A stretch of DNA of 21,083 nt, from contig JAFWJP010000102.1 in assembly GCA_017514645.1 (NCBI GenBank), positions 1 to 21,083 on the forward strand, in the 5' to 3' direction. The notes beneath the pieces are model-generated. The model saw only the letters and a program-made list of their open reading frames with translations. It was not told where the DNA came from and searched no databases. A program made the translations under genes and the position numbers. This document shows, piece after piece, positions 14,486 to 21,083 of this stretch (position 1 is its first letter; every line of letters starts with the position of its first letter). The DNA is from Solobacterium sp. GTDB lineage: Bacteria > Bacillota_I > Bacilli_A > Erysipelotrichales > Erysipelotrichaceae.

Positions 14486-15445
14486 CTAACGATTGCAGGT
14501 AATCGGATGCGGAACGTACAGTTCCTCCAGATACGCAGTATCTGCCTGTGTCAGTTCCACATCAAAGCATCTGACCGCATCATCCAGATATTTCTCTTTG
14601 GTAATACCGATGATCGGAGACGCTGTACCTTTGGCAAACTCCCAGGCAAGGCAGATATTCGTCATGGAACAGCCGTATTTCTGTGACAGTTCCCAGACAC
14701 GTTCAGCGATCATCCGGTCCGATTCCGCCATTCTGTCATACCGCGTTCCCTGTTCCGCGTCAAGCCGGTAGCGCTCGGAATCCGAAGACCAGCTCCTTCT
14801 TGCCAGTCTGCCGGCCGCAAACGGCGCAAACGGTGTACGGGAAAGCCCGAACTGCTCCGCAGCCGGAATCAGATCGCGTTCATCTTCACGGTAGATCAGG
14901 GAATAGTGGTTCTGGAGCGTTGTCAGCGGCATAAAACCGCGCATTTTCGCCGTCCAGCAGTATTCCGCAAGCTGATACCCGTACATCGCACTGACACCGT
15001 AGGCACGGATATTGCCTTTCTGTACTTCTTCGTTGAGTGCCTGCAGGGTATCTTCCACCGGTGTGTCATAATCGTAGCGGTGCAGCACAAGCAGATCGAT
15101 GTAGTCTGTATCCAGACGCTCCAGAGATCCGGCAATCTCCCGATGGATCGCCTCAGGGGACAGTTTTCCTTCGTTGAAGTAGCACTTGGTCGCAATGACC
15201 ACCTGATCCCTGGGTACCGGTTTCAGGGCTCTTCCAAGGAACTGTTCCGAAGTACCTGCCGAATAATTGTTCGAAGTATCAAAGAAATTGATTCCGTGAT
15301 CAACCGCTTTCCGGATGATGGACTCCGAGGTTCTGTAATCCAGCGTCCAGCCGTATTCACCGCGGTCCGCCTCCCCGAACGACATACATCCGAGGCAGAG
15401 TTTTGATACCGTGATGCAGGCATTCTTCAGTTCTGTATATTCCAT
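14486..15445 (-). CDS. Aldo/keto reductase
   Basis: A 319-aa cytosolic NAD(P)H-dependent oxidoreductase with a TIM-barrel fold. The catalytic tetrad is complete: D56 and Y61 (FFDTSNNYSAGTSE), K87 (VVIATKCYF) and H122 (LLVLHRYD). KLCLGCMSFG at the N-terminus and SPIIGITKEKYLDDAV near the end are typical; the latter binds the cofactor 2'-phosphate region. It most resembles the YajO/IolS-like general AKRs; the carbonyl substrate is unknown. There is no SD before this ATG, while a perfect TATAAT lies six bases upstream, which predicts a leaderless mRNA. It is the first gene of the operon with YgjV-GNAT and thpR, and it is divergent from the MFS gene. Confidence 0.92.
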   Translation of the reverse strand: MEYTELKNACITVSKLCLGCMSFGEADRGEYGWTLDYRTSESIIRKAVDHGINFFDTSNNYSAGTSEQFLGRALKPVPRDQVVIATKCYFNEGKLSPEAIHREIAGSLERLDTDYIDLLVLHRYDYDTPVEDTLQALNEEVQKGNIRAYGVSAMYGYQLAEYCWTAKMRGFMPLTTLQNHYSLIYREDERDLIPAAEQFGLSRTPFAPFAAGRLARRSWSSDSERYRLDAEQGTRYDRMAESDRMIAERVWELSQKYGCSMTNICLAWEFAKGTASPIIGITKEKYLDDAVRCFDVELTQADTAYLEELYVPHPITCNR

Positions 15446-15451
15446 ATCTTT

Positions 15452-15457
15452 ATTATA
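15452..15457 (-). promoter_or_regulatory. -10 box of the aldo/keto reductase operon, leaderless
   Basis: A perfect TATAAT on the minus strand is separated from the ATG by exactly six bases (AAAGAT), placing the start site on the A of the ATG. No strong -35 is found. Confidence 0.6.
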
Positions 15458-15486
15458 TGAAATAGTACACAGAACTGACGATTCAG

Positions 15487-15495
15487 TGGTAAGAT
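15487..15495 (+). promoter_or_regulatory. Extended -10 promoter of the MFS gene
   Basis: TGGTAAGAT lies about 28 bases before the ATG and ahead of the strong AGGGGGA SD. TAATAT at 15496-15501 is an alternative -10. Confidence 0.4.
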
Positions 15496-15523
15496 TAATA
15501 TTGCGCTTTTTAAGGGGGATAAA

Positions 15524-16810
15524 ATGACAGCATCCAGTTCTAAATCAAATTCTGTATTCAATATCCCGGCGTTCTGGAAAGCACAGATGCTGGACTGGCG
15601 GATCACCGTCGTCCGTACATCTCTGGAACGTCTGGGATATAAAATGATCCTGCCGTATCTGACACTTTATATCGTTCTGCTGGGAGCGACAAAGACACAG
15701 TACGGTCTCATCAATTCACTCGGCATGGTCATGGGCGGTATTCTCGCACCGGCAATCGGTTCCATCATTGACCGCAACGGCCCGAAGAAGGTCTATATCT
15801 TCGGTATTCTCGTCCTGATCGGCGGCTATCTGGCGCTGGCTTCCGCAAGGGTGTGGCAGGTAGCAGCACTCGGTCTGTTCCTGCACGCCATGGGCTCCAG
15901 ACTGGGCGGACAGAGCTGCGCAACGATCTGCGGCAACTGTCTGGCCAACTGCGACAGAGCAAAGGGAATGCTCGTCTGTGAATCGCTCGCAGCGGGTGTC
16001 CTCGGCATGGTCGGTCCGATGATCTCCGGCTGGATCCTGGTCAATCTGATGGGTGTTACCGGAACACCGACGGATCCCAACTCGATCCGTCCGCTGTTCT
16101 ACATTGCCCTGTTCTTCACGGTCGTATCCCTGCTGATCATCATCTTCAAGCTTTCGTTCCGCAGCTGGGGCGGCCATGTCCGCAAGAACAATTCCGTCCT
16201 GCAGGATGGCATTGCGATTCTGAAGGCTGACAAGAACTGCCGCAAGTGGCTGCTGATCTCGGCCGTCAACGCGATGCCGATGGCAATGGTCATTCCGTAC
16301 GTTCAGGTATTCGCGGCTGAAGCCAAGGCTGCAGATGCGGCTACGCTGGCCGGCATGGTCACCGCAACTGCCCTGACTTCCGTTCTGTGCGGATATATCA
16401 TCGGTATCATCAGTGACAAATACGGACGCAAGCCTGTTCTTCTGTTCACGATCGTGATGTATCTGCTCGGACTCATCCTGCTCATTACGACAAAGACGAT
16501 GCCGGCACTGCTCATTGTCGGTATGCTTGCCGGCTTCCAGGAGATCGGTGCGACTGTCTCGGCTTCCATCCAGAACGAACTGGTTCCGCACAGGATCATG
16601 GGACGATGGATCGGTGCGGTCAGTATGTTCTCGTCGATCTTCAGTGCAGCCATGGCAGCGCTGAGCGGCATTATCTATGACGGCATCGGCGGACAGTGGG
16701 TCTTCATCATCTATATTATCTGTGAACTCGTCATCCGCATTCCGCTGCTCATCAGCATGCCGGAGACGCTGACATCCACAGTCGATGAAGCGAAGTTTGC
16801 CAACATCTGA
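15524..16810 (+). CDS. MFS transporter
   Basis: A 428-aa permease with twelve predicted helices. The MFS motif A is partly kept in the loop after helix 2 (GSIIDRNGPKKVYIFG), and clearly in the second half (GIISDKYGRKPVLLF), as expected for a duplicated 6+6 fold. The N-terminal 20 residues are polar and cytosolic. The substrate is unknown; drug or metabolite efflux is the usual guess. AAGGGGGA just before ATG makes this one of the strongest translation starts in the window. It is a single-gene unit divergent from the aldo/keto reductase, ending at a strong GNRA-loop terminator. Confidence 0.87.
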   Translation: MTASSSKSNSVFNIPAFWKAQMLDWRITVVRTSLERLGYKMILPYLTLYIVLLGATKTQYGLINSLGMVMGGILAPAIGSIIDRNGPKKVYIFGILVLIGGYLALASARVWQVAALGLFLHAMGSRLGGQSCATICGNCLANCDRAKGMLVCESLAAGVLGMVGPMISGWILVNLMGVTGTPTDPNSIRPLFYIALFFTVVSLLIIIFKLSFRSWGGHVRKNNSVLQDGIAILKADKNCRKWLLISAVNAMPMAMVIPYVQVFAAEAKAADAATLAGMVTATALTSVLCGYIIGIISDKYGRKPVLLFTIVMYLLGLILLITTKTMPALLIVGMLAGFQEIGATVSASIQNELVPHRIMGRWIGAVSMFSSIFSAAMAALSGIIYDGIGGQWVFIIYIICELVIRIPLLISMPETLTSTVDEAKFANI

Positions 16811-16819
16811 CAGTGACAG

Positions 16820-16843
16820 CCCGGTTGCGAAACCGGGTTTTTT
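16820..16843 (+). terminator. Terminator of the MFS gene
   Basis: A 7-bp stem CCCGGTT/AACCGGG (16820-16826, 16831-16837) with a GCGA tetraloop is followed by six Ts. Confidence 0.9.
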
Positions 16844-16892
16844 CATTCCTTCTGTTCATTCATCCGCAATACCACGGTTCCCCGGAAATGTG

Positions 16893-16898
16893 TATACT
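16893..16898 (+). promoter_or_regulatory. -10 box of the second MATE gene, leaderless
   Basis: TATACT, preceded directly by TG, ends eight bases before the ATG. The start site would fall one or two bases before or at the ATG. No SD is present. Confidence 0.5.
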
Positions 16899-16906
16899 TA
16901 TGACAT

Positions 16907-18265
16907 ATGGAAGAGAAAACTGTACGTAACCGGATCACGGAAGGAAACATCCCCTCGCAGCTGCTGGCATACTTTTTCCCGTTGCTGGTAGGTTCTGTAT
17001 TCCAGACGCTCTACAATACCGTTGACAGTATCATTGTCGGCCGTTTTGTCGGTGCCAATGCCCTGGCTGCAGTCGGCGGATCCGGCATCGTCATCGGTCT
17101 GCTGATCGGTTTCTTCATGGGTGTCGGCGGAGGCGATACTGTCATCATCTCGCAGTATTACGGCGCACAGAACGAAGAAAAGCTCTCCAAAGCCGTACAT
17201 ACACTGATCACGATGGCATTGATCCTGGGCACGGTAATGTCCGTTCTGGGGCAGTTTGCCGCAAGACCTGTACTGAAACTCATCCGTATGGATCCGGAGA
17301 TCCTGGACCAGTCCGAACTCTATCTGAAGATCATCTTCGGAAGCCTGCTCTTCTTCACGGTCTACAACCTGGGTGGAGCGATCCTGCGGGCGATCGGTGA
17401 TTCCAAGCGTCCGAGGAACTATCTGATCCTGACGTGCATCCTGAACATCTTCCTGGACCTGCTGTTCGTTCTCGTACTGCGCATGAGCGTTGCCGGTGTA
17501 GCGATCGCTACTGCCGCATCCGTAGCTGTTTCCTCGATCCTTGTCGGAAGAGCTCTGCTCGAAGCGGACGATATCTACCGGGTGGACATTCATAAACTCG
17601 GTGTGGATCTTCCGGTACTGAAGGAGATCATCCGGATCGGTCTGCCTGCCGGAGGAACATCCATGGCCTATACACTGTCCAATATGATCATCCAGGCTGC
17701 AGTCAACAGCTTCGGTGCTGCATTTACCGCTGCCTGGGTCGCTTTCGGCAAGATCGACAACGTGATCTTCATGATCCAGGGTGCCTTCGGTATGTCCGTT
17801 ACAACATTCGTCGGTCAGAACTACGGTGCCGCCAAGTACGGAAGAGTCAAGGAAAGCGTGCGTACCGGTATTCTGATGAGCATATCCGTGACACTGGTGC
17901 TCAGTGTACTGATGTATTTCTTCTCACCGATAATGATCTCCTGGTTTGCGGAAGAGGCCGATGTCATTGCGATCGGTACTTCCGTACTGCGTGTCTGTGC
18001 ACCGTTCTACTTCATGTATGCCTTCATCGAGATCCTCTCCGGTGCGATCCGGGGATCGGGAGAAGGTTTCGCACCGATGGCAATCACTCTGACGACCATC
18101 TGTGCCATGCGCTTTGTCTGGATCTATCTGGTCGCTCCGATGCTCGGCAATACGATCGAATCCATCACTGCCTGCTATCCGGCAACCTGGATCCTTGCGG
18201 CGATCGTGTTCATCATTTACTACGGCCGGTACCGGAAACGCTTTGATCACAGGGAACCTCTGTAA
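16907..18265 (+). CDS. MATE family efflux transporter
   Basis: A 452-aa protein with twelve helices in two homologous halves. The typical N-terminus is TEGNIPSQLLAYFFPLLVGS, followed by FQTLYNTVDSIIVGRFVGANALAAVG, the best-known MATE signature. The second half repeats the pattern with RIGLPAGGTSMAYTLSNMII and FVGQNYGAAKYGRVKE. It exports cationic drugs or metabolites by Na+ or H+ antiport; the substrate is unknown. Unlike the MATE at 3580 it has normal length and no C-terminal ATPase domain, so the two are different subfamilies rather than a recent duplication. No SD lies before the ATG and a -10 box is right upstream, implying leaderless translation. Confidence 0.9.
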   Translation: MEEKTVRNRITEGNIPSQLLAYFFPLLVGSVFQTLYNTVDSIIVGRFVGANALAAVGGSGIVIGLLIGFFMGVGGGDTVIISQYYGAQNEEKLSKAVHTLITMALILGTVMSVLGQFAARPVLKLIRMDPEILDQSELYLKIIFGSLLFFTVYNLGGAILRAIGDSKRPRNYLILTCILNIFLDLLFVLVLRMSVAGVAIATAASVAVSSILVGRALLEADDIYRVDIHKLGVDLPVLKEIIRIGLPAGGTSMAYTLSNMIIQAAVNSFGAAFTAAWVAFGKIDNVIFMIQGAFGMSVTTFVGQNYGAAKYGRVKESVRTGILMSISVTLVLSVLMYFFSPIMISWFAEEADVIAIGTSVLRVCAPFYFMYAFIEILSGAIRGSGEGFAPMAITLTTICAMRFVWIYLVAPMLGNTIESITACYPATWILAAIVFIIYYGRYRKRFDHREPL

Positions 18266-18327
18266 CTTTCAGAACACCCTCCGCAAGGACGCTGCTTCGG
18301 GCAGATATCAACAGCTGAAAAAACATG

Positions 18328-18361
18328 AAACGGGCGTGACTGCTGTGGTCACGCTCGTTTT
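18328..18361 (+). terminator. Bidirectional terminator between the MATE and XRE-TPR genes
   Basis: A 13-bp stem with one G-U pair (18328-18340 with 18348-18360) and a 7-base loop ends in TTTT. On the minus strand it is followed by TTTCATG and then TTTTTT, so it can also end the converging regulator gene. Confidence 0.75.
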
Positions 18362-18393
18362 CCTTCCGACTTGTGCTGTGCGTCAGGCTCGTA

Positions 18394-19434
18394 TTATGCC
18401 ATGGCAAGCAGCCGTGCCTTTTCCTTTTTTGCGGCCGTCACGGAGGAGTCCGTCTCTTCGGTCAGTCCCCACTCGTTTTCCAGCAGGTCAATGATCCGGT
18501 CATAGGTCTTCGCCGCATTTGCATAGTCGCCCATGATCTCATAGATATCCGCAATCCCCATGAGTGCGTCCTTGAATCTGGGACGTCTTCTGTCTGCGGC
18601 AAAGGCTCGTTCATAGATGTCGATGGCTTTTTTATAGTCAGCCTTTGCGGCATAGTACTGAGCGGTCTCAAAGAGTACAGCATCGTTTTCCGGCTGCTGA
18701 GCCAGAAGATCCTCCATGATCTTATCTGCCGCGGGCTCGTCAAAGCGGGCCAGAGCGATATAAGCCCGGTAGACCTGCTTCATGACGGGGTGCGCCTTCT
18801 CCAGCGTACAGTAGCGGTCCAGCCAGTACTCTGCCTCGTCTGCCCGATGATCGGCGATGAGGTTATCCAGCAGGTACATATACGGCAGTGCGGTGTCGGG
18901 ATTCGCCTTCACCAGTTCACGGTAAAAGGCAATAGGCCGGGTATGGTTGGCAATATTCCAGTCCCAGACAGCGTGGTTTTCCGTCCTGCTCAGAATCCAC
19001 TGGCACGCCTTTTCCCCCGGCGCACGTATGATCGCCTCCTTCGCATAGCACGACGCCTTCTGTGCCTCCGCATTCATACGATGCCAGTGGAGACAGGCGA
19101 GCAGTTCAGTTGCACGTTTCTGATGTTTCGTGTCAGTCAGTTCGGCTTGCAGGAAGCTCTCATACTCCCGGAAAATATCTGCCGGCAGTTCCTTCTCCGC
19201 ATCCATCCGGTTCTCGATCCGGTTCAGGCGCTGCTCCGTTGTCAGGTCAAACAGATCATCGATCGAGACACCGAAGATTTCAGCCAGAAGAGGAAGCGTA
19301 GTGATATCAGGCATTGCCACTGCGTTTTCCCATTTGGACACCGACTGTGCCCCGATGCCCAGTTTTTCTGCCAGCTGTTCCTGCGTCAGTCCCGCCTTAT
19401 ACCGCAGCTGTTTGATCTTCTTTCCAAGTTCCAT
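18394..19434 (-). CDS. XRE-family regulator with TPR-like repeats
   Basis: A 346-aa protein. Residues 3-60 form an XRE helix-turn-helix (LGKKIKQLRYKAGLTQEQLA, GIGAQSVSKWENAVAMPDIT). From about 100 to 330 the sequence is helical with TPR-like pairs, clearest at ALPYMYLLDNLIADHRADEA, AVLFETAQYYAAKADYKKAI and ALMGIADIYEIMGDYANAAK, each with the A/Y/G pattern of a TPR. Such proteins sense a peptide or protein ligand in Gram-positive bacteria (family knowledge); the ligand is unknown and no small peptide gene was found beside it. The second of two tandem ATGs was chosen because AGGAGGT is seven bases from it. The promoter has a palindrome in its spacer, suggesting self-regulation. Confidence 0.88.
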   Translation of the reverse strand: MELGKKIKQLRYKAGLTQEQLAEKLGIGAQSVSKWENAVAMPDITTLPLLAEIFGVSIDDLFDLTTEQRLNRIENRMDAEKELPADIFREYESFLQAELTDTKHQKRATELLACLHWHRMNAEAQKASCYAKEAIIRAPGEKACQWILSRTENHAVWDWNIANHTRPIAFYRELVKANPDTALPYMYLLDNLIADHRADEAEYWLDRYCTLEKAHPVMKQVYRAYIALARFDEPAADKIMEDLLAQQPENDAVLFETAQYYAAKADYKKAIDIYERAFAADRRRPRFKDALMGIADIYEIMGDYANAAKTYDRIIDLLENEWGLTEETDSSVTAAKKEKARLLAMA

Positions 19435-19478
19435 CATGTTTACCTCCTCAAAGAGTACTGTTTTTTGACTGCGGCTTC

Positions 19479-19507
19479 ATGATACATCGCCGGTGCACCG
19501 GGCACAA
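19479..19507 (-). promoter_or_regulatory. Promoter of the XRE-TPR gene with spacer palindrome
   Basis: On the minus strand TTGTGC (19507-19502), a 17-base spacer and TATCAT (19484-19479). The perfect 12-bp palindrome CCGGTGCACCGG (19490-19501) fills most of the spacer, an ideal repressor or activator site. Confidence 0.5.
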
Positions 19508-19560
19508 TAACCCATTACGCGGGTTCTCCCGCCTGTTGGTGGAGTTGTAAAAGCCTGAAG

Positions 19561-19585
19561 GAGGCACCTCCTTACGAAGTGCCTC
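19561..19585 (-). terminator. Hairpin after the DUF2812 gene, possible weak terminator
   Basis: GAGGCAC (19561-19567) pairs with GTGCCTC (19579-19585) across 11 bases, some 20 bases past the DUF2812 stop. Only interrupted Ts follow on the minus strand. The remainder of the 170-base gap holds a short AACCC/GGGTT stem and the XRE-TPR promoter; no gene is seen. Confidence 0.4.
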
Positions 19586-19604
19586 TTTCCGGTTACTGTT
19601 TTTT

Positions 19605-20108
19605 CTACTCTCTCAGTGAACGTTCCTTTTCCAGATATTTTTTCTCGCCGTGGATCCGCCCCAGCGCATACATGAGCAGTGTCGCACACAGCAGATTGAT
19701 CCAGCCCATATGCGTAGGATTGACACTGTTCAGGATACCGATTCCCAGGTTCAGGATGCCGATGGATGCGATCATCTTTCCGATCCGTCCGAGATGCTCG
19801 ATCTTTGAGTCAATGTCGGAGAACAGATCAAACGGTCCTTCCTCCGTGCGCTTTCTGAAATACAGCCACTGGATAATCCTGCCGATGTACTCAACACCTG
19901 TCTCCTCCATGAACCGAATATACTCCGGATCATAAGGCCTCATCTCCATACGGATCGTATACTCTTCCGGCAGACTGCGCTCAAACGTATAGTTGCAGAA
20001 TCCCACGCTGCAGAGTGTCCAACCTTCCGCTGCCATCTCATTCAGCCAGGCTTCTTCCTTTTCAAAGTCCCAGACGAAGAAAAGCTTCCATACCTTCTTT
20101 CTTTCCAT
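19605..20108 (-). CDS. DUF2812 membrane protein, partner of the PadR regulator
   Basis: A 167-aa protein. The soluble N-terminus (1 to about 100) has the DUF2812 pattern: WKLFFVWDFEKEEAWLNEMA, AAEGWTLCSVGFCNYTFERS and the acidic middle EYTIRMEMRPYDPEYIRF. Two membrane helices follow at about 110-128 and 135-152 (MIASIGILNLGIGILNSV, WINLLCATLLMYALG). DUF2812 proteins commonly follow a PadR gene in Bacillota and may act as a membrane sensor or as the regulated load; their mechanism is not known. The start was set at the second ATG because GGGAG lies seven bases away. The ATG is two bases past the PadR stop, so translation is coupled. It ends in TAG. Confidence 0.83.
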   Translation of the reverse strand: MERKKVWKLFFVWDFEKEEAWLNEMAAEGWTLCSVGFCNYTFERSLPEEYTIRMEMRPYDPEYIRFMEETGVEYIGRIIQWLYFRKRTEEGPFDLFSDIDSKIEHLGRIGKMIASIGILNLGIGILNSVNPTHMGWINLLCATLLMYALGRIHGEKKYLEKERSLRE

Positions 20109-20110
20109 GA

Positions 20111-20425
20111 TCATTCTCCCTTCATAACGGCGTCGCCGTTGTTCACCAGTTCCCGCAGGCGCTCGATTTCATTAATCAGTACATCCAGACCTTCCTCGGT
20201 CAGCCGGTATTCCTTCTTCCGGCTTCCGGCTTCTGCCGGCAGCTGTTCGATCCAGTGCTTGTCGCACAGTGTATTCAGGGCGCCGTACAGCGTACCGGCT
20301 GCCAGACGTACCCTGCCGCCGGACAGATCATATGCTTTCTGCATGATGCCGTAGCCATGGTTCGGGCGGTACAGCGCCAGCAGGATGTAGTAGGTCGTCT
20401 CCGTCAGCGCGATATTCTCATACAT
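20111..20425 (-). CDS. PadR family transcriptional regulator
   Basis: A 104-aa winged-helix repressor of the short (subfamily 2) type. Diagnostic segments are TTYYILLALYRPNHGYGIMQ (8-27), the wing-side GTLYGALNTLCDKHWIEQLP, and RKKEYRLTEEGLDVLINEIE leading into the dimerisation helix. PadR proteins usually repress their own operon and are released by small molecules or by phosphorylation. The start was placed at the ATG with AGAGGTG five bases upstream; the longer frame runs through the operator region and is rejected. It is the first gene of the PadR-DUF2812 operon, under a consensus promoter with two matching operators. Confidence 0.9.
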   Translation of the reverse strand: MYENIALTETTYYILLALYRPNHGYGIMQKAYDLSGGRVRLAAGTLYGALNTLCDKHWIEQLPAEAGSRKKEYRLTEEGLDVLINEIERLRELVNNGDAVMKGE

Positions 20426-20449
20426 ACCATCACCTCTATCGTTGCCCGT

Positions 20450-20468
20450 TATATCGTCTTCCGATATA
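20450..20468 (-). promoter_or_regulatory. Second PadR operator copy
   Basis: TATATCG-TCTTC-CGATATA, the same 7-5-7 pattern as the promoter copy, is centred 31 bp downstream, about three helical turns. It falls in the leader, between the start site and the SD. Confidence 0.6.
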
Positions 20469-20477
20469 TCGTAATCC

Positions 20478-20502
20478 AAGTATATCGGATCCCGATATAC
20501 TT
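20478..20502 (-). promoter_or_regulatory. Main PadR operator within the promoter
   Basis: A 25-bp inverted repeat with perfect 11-bp arms and a 3-base centre. The core is TATATCG-GATCC-CGATATA. It covers the whole -10 box and spacer and touches the -35 box, so bound repressor would exclude RNA polymerase. Confidence 0.7.
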
Positions 20503-20507
20503 GTCAA
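20479..20507 (-). promoter_or_regulatory. Consensus promoter of the PadR-DUF2812 operon
   Basis: On the minus strand a perfect TTGACA (20507-20502), a 17-base spacer and TATACT (20484-20479). It is the strongest promoter in the window by sequence. Confidence 0.8.
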
Positions 20508-20518
20508 TATGCATATCA

Positions 20519-20540
20519 TAAAAAAACGGGCATTGCCCGT
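20519..20540 (-). terminator. Terminator of the right-edge gene
   Basis: A 6-bp stem ACGGGC/GCCCGT with a 3-base loop is followed on the minus strand by seven Ts. The stem includes the first base position of the stop codon. Confidence 0.85.
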
Positions 20541-21082
20541 CAGTATGCGTCGTGATAGACATCAATGGAATACAGCGTACCGTCCTCCGGAACATCCCGC
20601 CAGTACTGATCCGCAGGATGGAACGAGAAATCCAGTGAGTAGTACTGGATATACGGATCCAGAATACTGCCGTCCGGAAAGCTGCTGCCGTAATGCCGGT
20701 CGATCAGATCCTCGTATTCCGCCTCGGTATAGGCAACCGTTCTGCCGTATACCTGTACCTCGAACGTTACATAGATATCGTTCTCTGCCAGGCTCAGGAT
20801 CCCGGTCTGAATATAATCCCGGTCGAAGTCAGCGATCTTCATGTAACTGAAGTAATGATCATCCCAGAATGATTCACTGGGATTTCCGATGTGACTGTCA
20901 TCGATCGGATAAGCGCTGATCGTATTGGCGGTATAGTCACCATAGGTTTCCACAAACGTTTCCCAGCTGTCACCCGGAGCGATGCCCAGTGTCGTTGTAT
21001 AGCTCTGTCCGTCTCCGTAATAGATCCAGGCATCTTCGTTGAACAGGCTGTCTGTGTTCTGCAGCGCATTCCCGTTCTCATC
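20540..21082 (-). CDS. C-terminal part of an unidentified protein (partial, right edge)
   Basis: The frame is open from the right edge to TGA, giving 180 residues; the start lies outside the window. The protein is acidic and rich in Y, D and S, with no helix long enough to span a membrane (ENDIYVTFEVQVYGRTVAY, SSFPDGSILDPYIQYYSLDF). The beta-rich, tyrosine-rich composition and the lack of cysteine would fit a secreted or lipid-anchored extracellular domain, but the N-terminus needed to judge this is missing. The family is not recognised. An internal GTG at 20951-20953 could be mistaken for a start, but coding clearly continues upstream. It is followed by a good terminator and then the PadR promoter. 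Confidence 0.7.
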   Translation of the reverse strand, partial: DENGNALQNTDSLFNEDAWIYYGDGQSYTTTLGIAPGDSWETFVETYGDYTANTISAYPIDDSHIGNPSESFWDDHYFSYMKIADFDRDYIQTGILSLAENDIYVTFEVQVYGRTVAYTEAEYEDLIDRHYGSSFPDGSILDPYIQYYSLDFSFHPADQYWRDVPEDGTLYSIDVYHDAY

Positions 21083-21083
21083 G

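Noticed and set aside
1..21083. Mobile island, prophage or defence locus
   Set aside because: No integrase, transposase, attachment repeats, phage structural genes or nuclease-helicase modules were seen; gene order is ordinary chromosomal, with short gaps and terminators.

Overview
The window reads as chromosomal DNA of a low- to mid-GC anaerobic Gram-positive bacterium (Bacillota), perhaps a gut Erysipelotrichia-type lineage. The evidence is strong purine-rich Shine-Dalgarno (SD) sites, compact T-tailed hairpin terminators, a two-iron superoxide reductase, PadR/DUF2812 and XRE-TPR regulators, and no outer-membrane genes. The lineage guess is inference only. No rRNA, tRNA, CRISPR array, transposase, integrase or phage gene was seen, and no stretch above 300 bases lacks a gene.

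Left part (1-7170): the tail of an unknown gene; adenine deaminase (ade); an XRE regulator with about five membrane helices; a DUF554 membrane protein; a MATE transporter fused in frame to an HATPase domain but split by an amber codon; a LUD-domain protein; desulfoferrodoxin; and a GNAT acetyltransferase behind a palindrome and a 5' hairpin.

Middle (7171-12600), all on the minus strand: a LCM-type methyltransferase, an OFA-like MFS transporter, and then a compact unit of Gate-domain membrane protein, predicted ADP-ribosyltransferase (ART) and isoaspartyl dipeptidase (iadA). The ART keeps the R / STS / ExE signature, has no signal peptide, and starts inside the stop/SD overlap of the membrane protein gene. 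This unit is the best candidate for an undescribed system.

Right part (12599-21083): a YdcF/DUF218 membrane protein; a minus-strand operon of aldo/keto reductase, YgjV-GNAT fusion and ThpR; an MFS transporter; a second MATE transporter; an XRE-TPR regulator with a palindrome inside its promoter spacer; a PadR-DUF2812 operon whose consensus promoter carries two copies of TATATCG-N5-CGATATA; and the C-terminal part of an unknown protein at the right edge.

Two promoter habits recur. Many units have a TGn extended -10 box with no clear -35 box. At least three genes (aldo/keto reductase, YdcF, second MATE) have the -10 box so close to the ATG, with no SD, that leaderless mRNA is predicted.
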